From assembly GCF_003597675.1 (NCBI RefSeq), contig NZ_CP030827.1:3286001-3350000 (forward strand): a stretch of DNA of 64,000 bases. Reading direction: 5' to 3'. The position numbers were made by a program, and so were the translations under genes. This stretch comes from Neorhizobium sp. NCHU2750. Lineage in GTDB: Bacteria; Pseudomonadota; Alphaproteobacteria; Rhizobiales; Rhizobiaceae. Of this stretch, positions 29,634 to 38,933 are shown piece after piece. Within the stretch, counting starts at the first letter, position 1; each line of letters opens with the position of its first letter. The notes below the pieces were generated by a model. It searched no databases. It was not told where the DNA came from and saw only the letters and a list, made by a program, of their open reading frames with translations.

Positions 29634-29958
29634 ACGACCGGCACCGGCCGATCGCGCGGCAGGCACCGCACAGCGCGACCTATCGTCGCGAGCCAGACCC
29701 TGCAAGGTCGTGATTCACCAGCATAAAAACCCGAATACGCGAATATTCGCGACGGTTTTCGACCAAACCTGCCTTGTCAGCCCGCAAAAACAGCCGCTAG
29801 CTGCATATCGCGGCAACCGCGGATGAACTTCCCAACGGGAAATTCTTGGCGTGATCCCGACCGATACGATACAGCGTCGTGCTGATGCTCCGAATATTAT
29901 GCGGGTTGAGACCTGCGAATTTCGGAAACAATGAAGATATGAACTGGGGACGAGACGA
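29634..29958. other. Intergenic region between the secretion operon and pntA
   Basis: 325 bases with no supported gene. The first part holds the terminator-like dyad described separately. The rest should contain the pntA promoter; the stretch CCGAATATTATGCGGG at about 29890 is the most AT-rich part near the start. No other structure is convincing. Confidence 0.45.
29726..29759 (+). terminator. Terminator-like dyad after the adhesin secretion operon
   Basis: AAAACC at 29726-29731 pairs with GGTTTT at 29754-29759 around an inner stem CGAATA/TATTCG; the centre also contains the perfect 14-base palindrome CGCGAATATTCGCG (29738-29751). A-rich upstream and T-rich downstream arms fit a bidirectional Rho-independent terminator about 95 bases after the toroid gene, though an operator role for the palindrome cannot be excluded. 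Confidence 0.45.
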
Positions 29959-31533
29959 TTGAAGATAGGGGTTCTGAGAGAACGCGCAGACCGCGAGGCA
30001 CGCGTTGGGATGACGCCGGACAGTGCTCTGGCCTTGCAGAAGCTTGGCTACGACTGTTTGATCGAGACAGGAGCCGGCAAGGCGGCAGGCTTTGTCGATG
30101 AGGCCTATCGTGCCGCAGGGGTCACGGTGGTCGAGACCGCCGATGCGTTGATCGCAGGCTCTGACGTGATCGCCAAGGTGCGGCCGCCGGAAGTTGCCGA
30201 AGTCGACAAGCTCGGCCCCGGCAAGACGCTGATCTCCTTCTTCTATCCGGCGCAGAACAAGGACCTGCTGGAACAGGCAAAGGCCAAGGGCGCCAATGTC
30301 ATCGCCATGGACATGGTGCCGCGCATTTCGCGTGCCCAGAAGATGGACGCGCTGTCGTCGATGGCCAACATCGCCGGCTACCGCGCCGTCATCGAGGCCG
30401 GCAACAATTTCGGCCGCTTCTTCACCGGCCAGGTCACGGCTGCAGGCAAGGTGCCGCCGGCCAAGGTCCTGGTCATCGGTGCCGGCGTTGCAGGCCTTGC
30501 CGCGATCGGCACCGCCACCTCGCTCGGTGCCATCACCTATGCCTTCGACGTTCGCCCGGAAGTGGCCGAACAGATCGAATCCATGGGCGCCGAATTCGTC
30601 TTCCTCGACTTCAAGGAACAGCAGCAGGATGGCGCCGCCACCGGTGGCTATGCCGCTCCTTCCTCTCCCGAGTTCCGCGAGAAGCAGCTGGAAAAATTCC
30701 GCGAACTGGCGCCGCAGATCGATATCGTCATCACCACGGCACTGATCCCCGGTCGTGATGCACCAAAGCTCTGGACCGCCGACATGGTGGCCCTGATGAA
30801 GCCGGGTTCGGTCATCATCGACCTTGCCGCCGAACGCGGCGGCAATTGCGATCTCACCGTCGCCGACGAACGCGTGGTGTCGGAGAACGGCGTCATCGTT
30901 ATCGGTTACACCGACTTCCCGAGCCGCATGGCCGCCCAGTCCTCGACGCTCTATTCGACCAATATCCGTCACATGATGACGGACCTGACGCCGGCAAAGG
31001 ACGGTGTTGTCGTCCACAACATGGAAGACGACGTCATCCGCGGCGCGACCGTGACCAAGGATGGCGAGATTACCTTCCCGCCGCCGCCGCCAAAAATCCA
31101 GGCGATTGCCGCCCAGAAGCCGAAGGAGAAGGCCAGGGAGCTGACGCCTGAGGAAAAGCGGGCGAAGGAAGTCACAGCCTTCAAGGCGCAGACCAAGAAC
31201 CAGGCCATTCTTCTGGCCGTCGCCACCGTGCTTTTGCTCGTCGTTGGCGCCTATGCGCCATCGAGCTTCATGAGCCATTTCGTCGTCTTCGTGCTCTCCT
31301 GTTTCATCGGCTTCCAGGTCATCTGGAACGTCTCGCATTCGCTGCATACGCCGCTGATGGCCGTCACCAACGCCATTTCCGGCATCGTCATCCTCGGTGC
31401 ACTGCTGCAGATCGGCTCGGGCAACTGGCTGGTCGTCATCCTCGGCGCTCTGTCGGTTCTGGTCGCGACGATCAACATCGTCGGCGGTTTTCTCGTGACA
31501 CGGCGCATGCTCGCCATGTTCCAGAAGTCTTGA
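29959..31533 (+). CDS. pntA: NAD(P) transhydrogenase subunit alpha
   Basis: 524 aa from a TTG at 29959 with GGGGA 8 bases before it. The N-terminal soluble domain binds NAD(H): MTPDSALALQKLG, KVLVIGAGVAGLAA (about 168-181) and the mobile loop region before residue 250. The C-terminus (about 415-520) has four transmembrane helices, so this is the E. coli-like long form and not the split PntAA/PntAB arrangement found in some alphaproteobacteria. With PntB it couples proton entry to hydride transfer from NADH to NADP+, supplying NADPH. PntB follows after 20 bases in the same operon. Confidence 0.96.
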   Translation: MKIGVLRERADREARVGMTPDSALALQKLGYDCLIETGAGKAAGFVDEAYRAAGVTVVETADALIAGSDVIAKVRPPEVAEVDKLGPGKTLISFFYPAQNKDLLEQAKAKGANVIAMDMVPRISRAQKMDALSSMANIAGYRAVIEAGNNFGRFFTGQVTAAGKVPPAKVLVIGAGVAGLAAIGTATSLGAITYAFDVRPEVAEQIESMGAEFVFLDFKEQQQDGAATGGYAAPSSPEFREKQLEKFRELAPQIDIVITTALIPGRDAPKLWTADMVALMKPGSVIIDLAAERGGNCDLTVADERVVSENGVIVIGYTDFPSRMAAQSSTLYSTNIRHMMTDLTPAKDGVVVHNMEDDVIRGATVTKDGEITFPPPPPKIQAIAAQKPKEKARELTPEEKRAKEVTAFKAQTKNQAILLAVATVLLLVVGAYAPSSFMSHFVVFVLSCFIGFQVIWNVSHSLHTPLMAVTNAISGIVILGALLQIGSGNWLVVILGALSVLVATINIVGGFLVTRRMLAMFQKS

Positions 31534-31553
31534 GTGCGTAGGGGGTTATTCAC

Positions 31554-32999
31554 ATGACGATCGGTATCGTTTCGGCCGCCTATATCTCTTCGGCTGTTCT
31601 TTTCATCCTGTCGCTCGGCGGCCTTTCCGGTCAGGAGAGCGCCAAGCGCGCCGTCTGGTACGGCATTATCGGCATGGCGCTCGCCGTCATCGCCACCTTC
31701 TTCGGCCCGGGCGTGGCCACCAGTTTCGGTATCGGCCTGATCATCCTGATCATGGTCGCCGCCGGTTCCATCGCCGGCTATTATGTCGCCAACCGCGTGC
31801 AGATGACGGAAATGCCGCAGCTTGTCGCTGCCCTCCACTCCTTCGTCGGCCTTGCCGCCGTCTTCATCGGCTACAATGCCCATATCGAAGCCTGGCGTGT
31901 CGGCGGGCTGGACGAGGCTGGCCGTGCAGCGCTTGAAGGCTTCTCCGCCATCATCGCCCACAAGGATCCGGTCGAGCTTGCGATCATGAAGGTCGAGGTC
32001 TTTCTCGGCGTCTTCATCGGTGCGGTCACCTTCACCGGTTCGGTCGTCGCCTTCGGCAAGCTGGCCGGCAAGGTCGATGGCAAGGCGAAGAAACTGCCCG
32101 GCGGCCATGTGCTGAATGCCGGTGCTGCGATCCTCTCCTTCATGCTGCTGCTCTGCTATTTCGGCGGCGGCGGTGCATGGACGCTGATCGCAATGACGTT
32201 GCTCGCCTTCTTCATCGGCTATCACCTGATCATGGGCATTGGCGGCGCCGACATGCCGGTCGTCGTCTCGATGCTGAACAGCTATTCCGGCTGGGCCGCG
32301 GCAGCGATCGGCTTCACCCTCGGCAACGATCTTCTGATCGTCACCGGCGCATTGGTCGGCTCGTCCGGCGCGATCCTCTCCTACATCATGTGCAAGGCGA
32401 TGAACCGTTCCTTCGTCTCGGTCATCCTCGGCGGCTTCGGCGGCACGACCGGTCCGGCCATGGCAATCGAGGGCGAACAGATCGCCATCGATGCCGAAGG
32501 TGTGGCCAATGCCCTGAACGATGCCGACAGTGTCATCATCGTCCCGGGCTATGGCATGGCAGTGGCGCAGGCGCAGCAGGCCGTCTCCGAACTGACCCGC
32601 AAGCTGCGTGCAGCCGGCAAGGAAGTCCGCTTTGCCATCCACCCGGTCGCCGGCCGTCTGCCGGGCCACATGAACGTGCTGCTCGCAGAAGCCAAGGTGC
32701 CCTACGACATCGTCATGGAAATGGACGAGATCAACGACGATTTCCCCAATACCGACGTCGTCATCGTCATCGGCTCCAACGACATCGTCAATCCGGCCGC
32801 CCAGGAAGACCCGAACTCGCCGATCGCCGGCATGCCGGTGCTCGAAGTCTGGAAGGCCAAGCAGGTCTTCGTCTCCAAGCGCGGCCAGGGTACGGGCTAT
32901 TCCGGCATCGAGAACCCGCTCTTCTACAAGGAGAACACCCGCATGTTCTATGGCGACGCCAAGAAGTCGGTCTCCGAACTCCTGCCGATGATCAAGTAA
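31554..32999 (+). CDS. pntB: NAD(P) transhydrogenase subunit beta
   Basis: 481 aa. The N-terminal half is a membrane domain of about eight to nine helices forming the proton channel. The C-terminal domain (about 305-481) binds NADP(H): [52 protein letters not shown] and [17 protein letters not shown], all family hallmarks. Length equals the usual 460-480 residues. It is the second gene of a two-gene operon closed by a strong terminator 20 bases after its stop. Confidence 0.97.
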   Translation: MTIGIVSAAYISSAVLFILSLGGLSGQESAKRAVWYGIIGMALAVIATFFGPGVATSFGIGLIILIMVAAGSIAGYYVANRVQMTEMPQLVAALHSFVGLAAVFIGYNAHIEAWRVGGLDEAGRAALEGFSAIIAHKDPVELAIMKVEVFLGVFIGAVTFTGSVVAFGKLAGKVDGKAKKLPGGHVLNAGAAILSFMLLLCYFGGGGAWTLIAMTLLAFFIGYHLIMGIGGADMPVVVSMLNSYSGWAAAAIGFTLGNDLLIVTGALVGSSGAILSYIMCKAMNRSFVSVILGGFGGTTGPAMAIEGEQIAIDAEGVANALNDADSVIIVPGYGMAVAQAQQAVSELTRKLRAAGKEVRFAIHPVAGRLPGHMNVLLAEAKVPYDIVMEMDEINDDFPNTDVVIVIGSNDIVNPAAQEDPNSPIAGMPVLEVWKAKQVFVSKRGQGTGYSGIENPLFYKENTRMFYGDAKKSVSELLPMIK

Positions 33000-33019
33000 G
33001 GCAAGACACCAGAATGCAG

Positions 33020-33045
33020 AAAGGGCCGGATTTCCGGCCCTTTTT
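33020..33045 (+). terminator. Rho-independent terminator of pntAB
   Basis: AGGGCCGG at 33022-33029 and CCGGCCCT at 33034-33041 form a GC-rich stem with a 4-base loop, followed by a run of five T (33041-33045) and preceded by A residues. It lies directly after pntB. Confidence 0.9.
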
Positions 33046-33093
33046 CATGCATGATGTTCTGTTTCAGGCCCCGCATTTACCGGGGATTGGCGC

Positions 33094-34374
33094 TCAGAGC
33101 GAAAAACGCGGATCGATGCCCGGATACTGGTCGGCAAGCTCGACAACGCCGGCCCGCACCGCATCCGCCCCGCGACGGGAAAGCACCACGTCGGCAATCA
33201 GCCCTGCCAGAACCTTGATACTGTCATCGCTATAGCCCAGCCGGGCGATATCGTTGGCACCGATGCGCAGCGCCGTGCGTGGCTTGCCATCCTCGGGCCA
33301 GATATCCGTCGCCGTGGTGAAGATGCCGATCGCTTCCAACTGCGAGCGGAACCCGGCAGCCGGGCCGAAGGGCGTCGTATTGGCCAGCAGCATATGCGAT
33401 TGCGTGAAGCCCAGTTCGCGCCCGACGACATCGATACCTTCTTCACAAAGCGCCAAAGCCAGCTTCTGCGCCGTCGAAACCACCGCCCCGGTCAGCGCAT
33501 GCCCGAAGGTCAGCATCTCGGCAAACACCACGCCCATCGCGGCAACGCGGTTGTTCTGGTAATTGTCGAGCCTGACCCGCGTCACCGCTCGCACCCGCTC
33601 GGCCGTCTCCGCATCGCGGGAAACGATCAGCCCGCCGATCGGGCCGGGAAACGTCTTCTGCGTCGAGCCGGTAAAGGCGAGCGCGCCGGCATCGAGCGGA
33701 TTCTGGAACGATTTCCCGGCAATCAGCCCCGCCACATGGGCACCGTCATAGATGACCTCCGCGCCGACGGAACGGGCGATCTCGACCACCTTGTCGACCG
33801 GGTAGCCGAACAGGATCTTGGCCGTGCCTATGATGGTCAGCTTCGGCCGCTCCTGCTCGGCAAGTGCCCGCAGCGCCTCGAGATCGATCACCATGCCGCC
33901 ATCGCTGAACGGCAGGTCGACGACCTTGAGACCCATGAAGCCGGCAAAACCTTCCGGCCGCAGACTCGCATGACCGCCGGCGACCGGCGACGGCGCGATG
34001 ATCGTATCGCCCGGCTTGGCAAACGCCATCAGCAGCGTTTCATTGGCAAGCGAACCGGACATCGGCCGGTATTCGGGAAAATACGGGTGAAACAGTTTTC
34101 CCGCCAGCGAGGCGACGATCTCTTCCATCGCATCGAGCCACTTCGCCCCGCCATGCGCCCGCGATCCAAGCTCGCCCGAAGCGAACTTGGCGGCGAAGCT
34201 GGAGCTCAGGCAGGCGATCGCCTGCGGCGAGATGCGGTTCTGCGAGGCGACGAGGTTGACCGACTGCGTCAGCCGGTAGCGTTCGTTCATCGAGGCCGCC
34301 TCGGTAATGCCGCGCACGGCCTCCGACAGGAGCGACAGGGATTGGTCCGATTGGTCCACTTGCATGCCTTTCAT
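33094..34374 (-). CDS. SHMT-fold PLP enzyme in a peptide-type ABC transporter operon
   Basis: 426 aa, aligned over its length with serine hydroxymethyltransferase: LVASQNRISPQA (42-53), a PLP-binding D210-x-A-H213 (YDGAHVAGLIAG) and Schiff-base Lys240 in GSTQKTFPGPIGG. However, the canonical LIASEN glutamate is Gln45, and the YAEGYPGRRYYGG region is replaced by FASGELGSRAHGG. These residues serve folate-dependent chemistry in GlyA, so this is probably not housekeeping GlyA but an aldolase, racemase or alpha-methylserine-type enzyme acting on the imported compound. The ATG overlaps the stop of the permease gene by 4 bases. The reaction is unknown. Confidence 0.82.
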   Translation of the reverse strand: MKGMQVDQSDQSLSLLSEAVRGITEAASMNERYRLTQSVNLVASQNRISPQAIACLSSSFAAKFASGELGSRAHGGAKWLDAMEEIVASLAGKLFHPYFPEYRPMSGSLANETLLMAFAKPGDTIIAPSPVAGGHASLRPEGFAGFMGLKVVDLPFSDGGMVIDLEALRALAEQERPKLTIIGTAKILFGYPVDKVVEIARSVGAEVIYDGAHVAGLIAGKSFQNPLDAGALAFTGSTQKTFPGPIGGLIVSRDAETAERVRAVTRVRLDNYQNNRVAAMGVVFAEMLTFGHALTGAVVSTAQKLALALCEEGIDVVGRELGFTQSHMLLANTTPFGPAAGFRSQLEAIGIFTTATDIWPEDGKPRTALRIGANDIARLGYSDDSIKVLAGLIADVVLSRRGADAVRAGVVELADQYPGIDPRFSL

Positions 34375-35237
34375 GCGACGGCTGCCTTCTTTTTGGCGGC
34401 GCGCGGCGCCGGCGCACTGCGGCGCAGCTTGGGGCTCAATGCCTTGGTCAGACCATCGCCGAGAAGATTGAGGCTGAGGCCGGTCAGGCTGATCGCAAGC
34501 CCCGGAAAGAAGGGCATCCAGAATGAGACGAGAAGAAACTGCTGGGCATTGCTCAACATCGAACCCCAGCTGACAGTCGAAGCATCGCTCAGGCCGAAGA
34601 AGGCAAGGCCCGCTTCGAGCAGGATGGCCGACGACATCAGGAGTGATGCGTTGGCGATCACCACCGGCAGGATATTGGGGATGAGATGGCGAAGGATGAT
34701 GCGCCGGTGGCTGGCACCAGCGGCAACCAGCGCCTCGACGAAATCGGACTTTCGAAGCGTCAGGAACTCGACGCGGGCAAGCCGCGCCACCTGCGGCCAG
34801 CTGACGAGACCGATCGTCAGGATGACCACCCAGATCGTCGTGCCGAACAGCGACAGGAGCGCCATGGCAAGAAAAAGCCGCGGCATGACGATGAAGAGCT
34901 GAGTGAGACGCTCCAGAACCTCGCCGATGAAGCCGCCGAAATAGCCGCCGACCGCTCCGACGAACAGGCCGACGATCGTCGCGAAGATCACCGACAAGAG
35001 GCCGACGATCAAAGCCGTGCGGGCGCCGACGACGATGCCGGCAAAGATATCGCGACCGAGATTGTCGGTGCCGAACCAGTGGCTAAACGACGGTGCGAGC
35101 ATGGTCGCCGCCGAATTCGTCGTCATCGGATCGACATGCAAAAGAAACGGAGCGGCCGTACCGGAAAACAGAAGCAGGACGAACAATGCGAGACCGATCT
35201 GGCCGGGCAGTTCGAGGGCGTGAAGGAAGGAGCGCAT
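34371..35237 (-). CDS. ABC transporter permease, DppC/OppC-like
   Basis: 288 aa. A cytoplasmic start and a first helix (IGLALFVLLLFSGTAAPFLL) are followed by a periplasmic segment with HWFGTDNLGRDIFAGIVVGARTAL, the hallmark of DppC-type permeases, and the BPD_transp_1 helices with the ATPase-contact EAA loop EALVAAGASHRRIILRHLIPN. It forms the inner-membrane channel with the DppB-like subunit. One base overlaps the DppB-like stop and four overlap the SHMT-fold gene, so the three are translated together. The C-terminal tail is Lys/Arg-rich. Confidence 0.92.
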   Translation of the reverse strand: MRSFLHALELPGQIGLALFVLLLFSGTAAPFLLHVDPMTTNSAATMLAPSFSHWFGTDNLGRDIFAGIVVGARTALIVGLLSVIFATIVGLFVGAVGGYFGGFIGEVLERLTQLFIVMPRLFLAMALLSLFGTTIWVVILTIGLVSWPQVARLARVEFLTLRKSDFVEALVAAGASHRRIILRHLIPNILPVVIANASLLMSSAILLEAGLAFFGLSDASTVSWGSMLSNAQQFLLVSFWMPFFPGLAISLTGLSLNLLGDGLTKALSPKLRRSAPAPRAAKKKAAVA

Positions 35238-36226
35238 CAGCCTGTTCCTCCCACGCGGGTTCTCGGATCGAGCATGTTCTGGACGATCCCGGTCAAGGCA
35301 TCGACGACGATGGTCAGCACCGAGGAGATCAACAGCAGGCCGATCAAGAGCGGCCGGTCGCGGCCGAGCACGGCATCAAGGATCAGGCGCCCGAGCCCCG
35401 GCCAGTTGAACACCATCTCGGTCAGCGTCGCACCGGTCAGCATCGTGCCGAAGGAAATGCCGGTAATGGTGACGACCGGCAGAAGCGCGTTGCGCAGCGC
35501 ATGGCGATAAAGCACCTGCTGCGAGGCGAGCCCCTTGGCGCGGGCGGTGCGAATATAATCCTCACGCAACACCTGCAACAGGCTGGTGCGGACGAATCTC
35601 TGGGTGACGGCCATATGCCAGGCCCCCAGTGCGGTCGCCGGCAGAACCAAGTGCCAGGCGACATCGACGGCCTTCGTCCACTCGCCGCCACGGATGAACA
35701 GCGAGCGCATGCCCATCACCGGGAAGACGCTGGCTTTCACCGCCAGTGCATAGATAAGCAGCTGCGCCAGCCAGAAGACCGGCAACGAGAAAGCGAGCAC
35801 GACGAAGATGCGCAGCGCGATATCGCCGAAACTGCCTTCGTTGACCGCCGAATAGACGCCGGCCACCGTACCGAGCAGCGAAAACACCACGATCGAGGAG
35901 GCGAGGAGCAGGAGCGTTGCCGGCAGGCGCTCGGCGAACAGGTCCCAGACCGGCGTCTGGAAACGGATCGAATAGCCGAGATCGCCGACGCAGAGCTTGG
36001 CGAGATAATGCCAGTATTGCACAAAGATCGGTTGGTCGAGCCCGTATTCCGCCCGCATCCGGGCAATGAATTCGGGCGACGCACCGCCGTTCTCACCCAC
36101 AAGCGACTGGATCGGATCACCCGGCGCCAGATGGATCAGGATGAAGCTCAGCGTCACGATGGCCCACAACAGGCCAATGACGGAAAGCAAGCGCCGCAGC
36201 AGGGCTATGGTCAGGCGTATCAACAC
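35237..36226 (-). CDS. ABC transporter permease, DppB/OppB-like
   Basis: 329 aa. The first helix plus FILIHLAPGDPIQSLVG near residue 30 is typical of DppB. Six membrane helices follow, with the EAA loop TARAKGLASQQVLYRHALRNALLP near 225-248. It pairs with the DppC-like permease for uptake of peptides or peptide-like solutes. It is separated from the upstream binding-protein gene by 86 bases holding a strong hairpin, and runs into the DppC-like gene without a gap. Confidence 0.93.
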   Translation of the reverse strand: MLIRLTIALLRRLLSVIGLLWAIVTLSFILIHLAPGDPIQSLVGENGGASPEFIARMRAEYGLDQPIFVQYWHYLAKLCVGDLGYSIRFQTPVWDLFAERLPATLLLLASSIVVFSLLGTVAGVYSAVNEGSFGDIALRIFVVLAFSLPVFWLAQLLIYALAVKASVFPVMGMRSLFIRGGEWTKAVDVAWHLVLPATALGAWHMAVTQRFVRTSLLQVLREDYIRTARAKGLASQQVLYRHALRNALLPVVTITGISFGTMLTGATLTEMVFNWPGLGRLILDAVLGRDRPLLIGLLLISSVLTIVVDALTGIVQNMLDPRTRVGGTG

Positions 36227-36262
36227 GGAAAATTCGGCCCGGCTCTATCTCGATGAATGGGA

Positions 36263-36298
36263 AATGCCGGCCCACCCATCATTGGGCAGGCCGGAAAT
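36263..36298 (-). promoter_or_regulatory. Hairpin between the binding-protein gene and the permease genes
   Basis: CCGGCC (36267-36272) pairs with GGCCGG (36289-36294), and CCCA (36275-36278) with TGGG (36283-36286), with CA/CA internal mismatches and a 4-base loop. It sits in the mRNA between dppA-like and dppB-like genes, where such stems usually protect the upstream message or cut read-through, giving excess binding protein. Confidence 0.6.
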
Positions 36299-36312
36299 TG
36301 CAGTGAAAACGA

Positions 36313-37899
36313 TCAGGCCTTCTCGACGTTTTCGTAGCTATCGCGATGGGTGCCGCCCGGCGGCAGGCCGGTAAACGCCTTGCGATAGGCATAGGCGAAG
36401 TCGTCTTCGTAGAGCGGCACGACCGGCAGGTCGGTCATGACAGCCTGGACGATCTTCTGGTAGGTCGCATACCGCTCGGCCGGATCAACCTGCTTGACCC
36501 CCTGGTCGAACAGCGCGTCGACCGTGGCATTCTTGTAGCCCATGCCGTTGGTATAGGCGCCCTGGCCGACCATCGCCGCGGTGAAGCCCTTGGCCATGAT
36601 GGCCGGATCGGGACCGAAGGACGGGTTGCAAAGCCCGAGCTGGAAGTCACGCGCCGTGAACATCTTGTCGATGGCCGCCGCCTCGTCCATCTTTTGGATC
36701 TGCAAGTCGATGCCTGCCTCGCGGAACCAGTCACGCATCAGGTTGGCGATCGGCTCATATTCGGCCCAGCCGGTGGAGACGACGATCGACAGCGCAAAAC
36801 GCATGCCGTCCGCCTTCTTCGGCAGGCCGGCAGCATCGAGCAGCGCATTGGCCTTGGCCGCATCCGGCTTGTAGCTCACGCCGGTCTGGTCGTTCGGCAC
36901 ATACCAGGAGATCGGGTTGTCGGCGATCTTGCCGACATTCTTGCGCACCGTCGACAGGATCTCATCCTTGCGGATGAGATGCGCGATCGCCTGACGCACT
37001 TCGAGCTTGCAAAGCGTCGGATCGTCGAGGTTGAACAGCACGCTGCCGGTGCCGCGGAACAGGTAGGAAGCAGTACCGATCACCCAGCCCTTCGGCCCGA
37101 GCCGCGTCTTCAGCGTCTCGACCAGATCGAAGGACACGCCGAGCGGGGCGAAATCGATCTGTTCGGCCTCCATCGCCGCAACCATCGTGTTGGTATCGGG
37201 AATGATGACAAAGACCAGCTCATCGAGATGCGGCCTGTCCTTCTTGAAATAGTCGGCATTCTTTTCCAGCCGCAGGAAATTGCCCTTACTCCATTCGGCC
37301 AGCTTGAACGGGCCGGTGCCGATCGGCGCCGTATTGGCCGGGTTCTGCATGATATCCGTGCCGTCATAGATATGCTTCGGCAGGATCGTCGCGTGGCGCA
37401 CTTCGAGCAGTTGGATGAACGGCGCATAGGCATATTTCAGCTTGAACACGACCGTGTTGTCATCCGGTGTCTCGATCGTGTCGATGGCGCTGAAATTGAC
37501 CTTGCCGACCGGATGCAGCGGCAGCAGCACCTTTTCGAAGGAGAATTTCACGTCGGCAGAAGTGAACGGCTTGCCGTCATGCCACTTGATACCGGGTGCG
37601 AGATGGAACGTGTAGACGAGGCCGTCCGTCGAGATATCCCAGGACTGCGCCAGATCGGGAACCGGTGTGCCGTTCATGTCGAAACGCGTCAGGGCGCTGT
37701 AGATATTGGCGCCGATCAGCTGCACGCCGCCGACCGTGGTCACGGCCGGGTTGAGATGGCGCGGCTCGCTGGTGCGCAGGCCGACCACCAGATTGCCGCC
37801 CTCTTCCGCCGCAAAGGCGGCCGAACCGAAGGACAGAACCTCCGCGGCCGCCGGAAGCGCCGCGAGATATGACAAAAGCGTGCGTCTTTTCATTTCCAT
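36313..37899 (-). CDS. Periplasmic solute-binding protein, family 5 (DppA/OppA-like)
   Basis: 528 aa; the third codon is also an ATG and starts the signal peptide MKRRTLLSYLAALPAAAEVL, which has a Tat-like KRRTLL. Mature regions typical of SBP_bac_5 include NLVVGLRTSEPRHLNPAV, QSWDISTDGLVYTFHLAPGIKWHDGKPFTSADVKFSFEK and APIGTGPFKLAEW. It captures the solute for the ABC transporter. Family members bind di- and oligopeptides, but also nickel, opines and sugars, so substrate is open. It follows the two ATPase genes, which is an unusual order for a Dpp operon. Confidence 0.92.
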   Translation of the reverse strand: MEMKRRTLLSYLAALPAAAEVLSFGSAAFAAEEGGNLVVGLRTSEPRHLNPAVTTVGGVQLIGANIYSALTRFDMNGTPVPDLAQSWDISTDGLVYTFHLAPGIKWHDGKPFTSADVKFSFEKVLLPLHPVGKVNFSAIDTIETPDDNTVVFKLKYAYAPFIQLLEVRHATILPKHIYDGTDIMQNPANTAPIGTGPFKLAEWSKGNFLRLEKNADYFKKDRPHLDELVFVIIPDTNTMVAAMEAEQIDFAPLGVSFDLVETLKTRLGPKGWVIGTASYLFRGTGSVLFNLDDPTLCKLEVRQAIAHLIRKDEILSTVRKNVGKIADNPISWYVPNDQTGVSYKPDAAKANALLDAAGLPKKADGMRFALSIVVSTGWAEYEPIANLMRDWFREAGIDLQIQKMDEAAAIDKMFTARDFQLGLCNPSFGPDPAIMAKGFTAAMVGQGAYTNGMGYKNATVDALFDQGVKQVDPAERYATYQKIVQAVMTDLPVVPLYEDDFAYAYRKAFTGLPPGGTHRDSYENVEKA

Positions 37900-37946
37900 G
37901 TCTGCTGTCCTCGTTCCCTTGTTGTCGTTGAGGAAGGTATTTGCAT

Positions 37947-38933
37947 TCAGGCTGCTGATGCCGCCGGCTGATCGGCGAGCGGGAAATGGCAGGCCACGGC
38001 GTGATCCGGACCTTTGGAAGTCAGCGCCGGCTTCTGCACCTTGCAGATATCCTGCGCGCGACTGCAGCGGGGGTGAAAGCGACAGCCTGTGGGTGGATTG
38101 ATCGGCGACGGAACATCGCCCTTCAACAGGATGCGCTGCTTGCGCACCGTCGGATCGGCAACCGGCACGGCCGAAAGCAATGCTTCCGAATAGGGATGGA
38201 GCGGCCGCGAATAGAGCGACTTTGCCGAGGCAAGCTCGACCAGCTGGCCAAGATACATCACGGCAACGCGATCGCTGACATGCTTCACCACCGACAGGTC
38301 ATGCGAAATGATGATGTAGGAGAGCCCGAGTTCCGACTGCAGATCGCCCAGAAGATTGATGATCTGCGCCTGGATCGACACGTCGAGCGCCGAAACAGGT
38401 TCGTCACCGATGATCAGGTCCGGCCCGAGCGTCAGCGCCCGCGCAATGCCGATCCGCTGCCGCTGGCCGCCGGAAAACTCATGCGGATAACGCTTCAGCT
38501 GATCGGGACGCAGGCCCACCCGCTCCATCAGATAGGCAACCCGGTCGCGCCGCTCGGCACGTGTGCCGATGCGGTGTATGGTCAGCATTTCGGTGAGGAT
38601 CTGCTCCACCGTCATGCGCGGATCGAGCGACGCATAGGGATCCTGGAAGATGATCTGCATGCGGCGACGGAATTTTTTCAGTTCCGCGCCTTTCAGCGTC
38701 GAGACATCCTGCCCGTCGAAGCGCACCTGGCCGGCCGTCGGCTCCATCAGCCGCAGCAGCAGACGCCCGGTCGTGGATTTCCCACAGCCGGACTCCCCGA
38801 CCAGCCCCAGCGTCTCACCCTTTTTCAGGCTGAAACTGACGCCATCGACCGCCTGCACGAACTGCCGGCTGCCGAGCTTGCCTTCTACAGGAAAATGCTT
38901 GGTGAGATTGTCGACCTCGAGAATATTGCTCAT
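37947..38933 (-). CDS. ABC transporter ATP-binding protein, DppF/OppF-like
   Basis: 328 aa. Walker A is [19 protein letters not shown] (about 39-57), the signature [15 protein letters not shown] is near 152, and Walker [13 protein letters not shown] follows. The C-terminal oligopeptide extension has [22 protein letters not shown] with the usual cysteines. It energises the DppBC-type channel together with the DppD-like ATPase, whose stop it overlaps by four bases. Confidence 0.94.
   Translation of the reverse strand: MSNILEVDNLTKHFPVEGKLGSRQFVQAVDGVSFSLKKGETLGLVGESGCGKSTTGRLLLRLMEPTAGQVRFDGQDVSTLKGAELKKFRRRMQIIFQDPYASLDPRMTVEQILTEMLTIHRIGTRAERRDRVAYLMERVGLRPDQLKRYPHEFSGGQRQRIGIARALTLGPDLIIGDEPVSALDVSIQAQIINLLGDLQSELGLSYIIISHDLSVVKHVSDRVAVMYLGQLVELASAKSLYSRPLHPYSEALLSAVPVADPTVRKQRILLKGDVPSPINPPTGCRFHPRCSRAQDICKVQKPALTSKGPDHAVACHFPLADQPAASAA

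Noticed and set aside
28011..29705. 564-residue minus-strand frame opposite the toroid gene
   Set aside because: No recognisable domain. The plus frame starts one base after the adaptor gene and has coherent helix patterns; the minus frame does not.
33094..34374. Housekeeping glyA
   Set aside because: The LIASEN glutamate and the Tyr loop are replaced and the gene is part of a transport operon.
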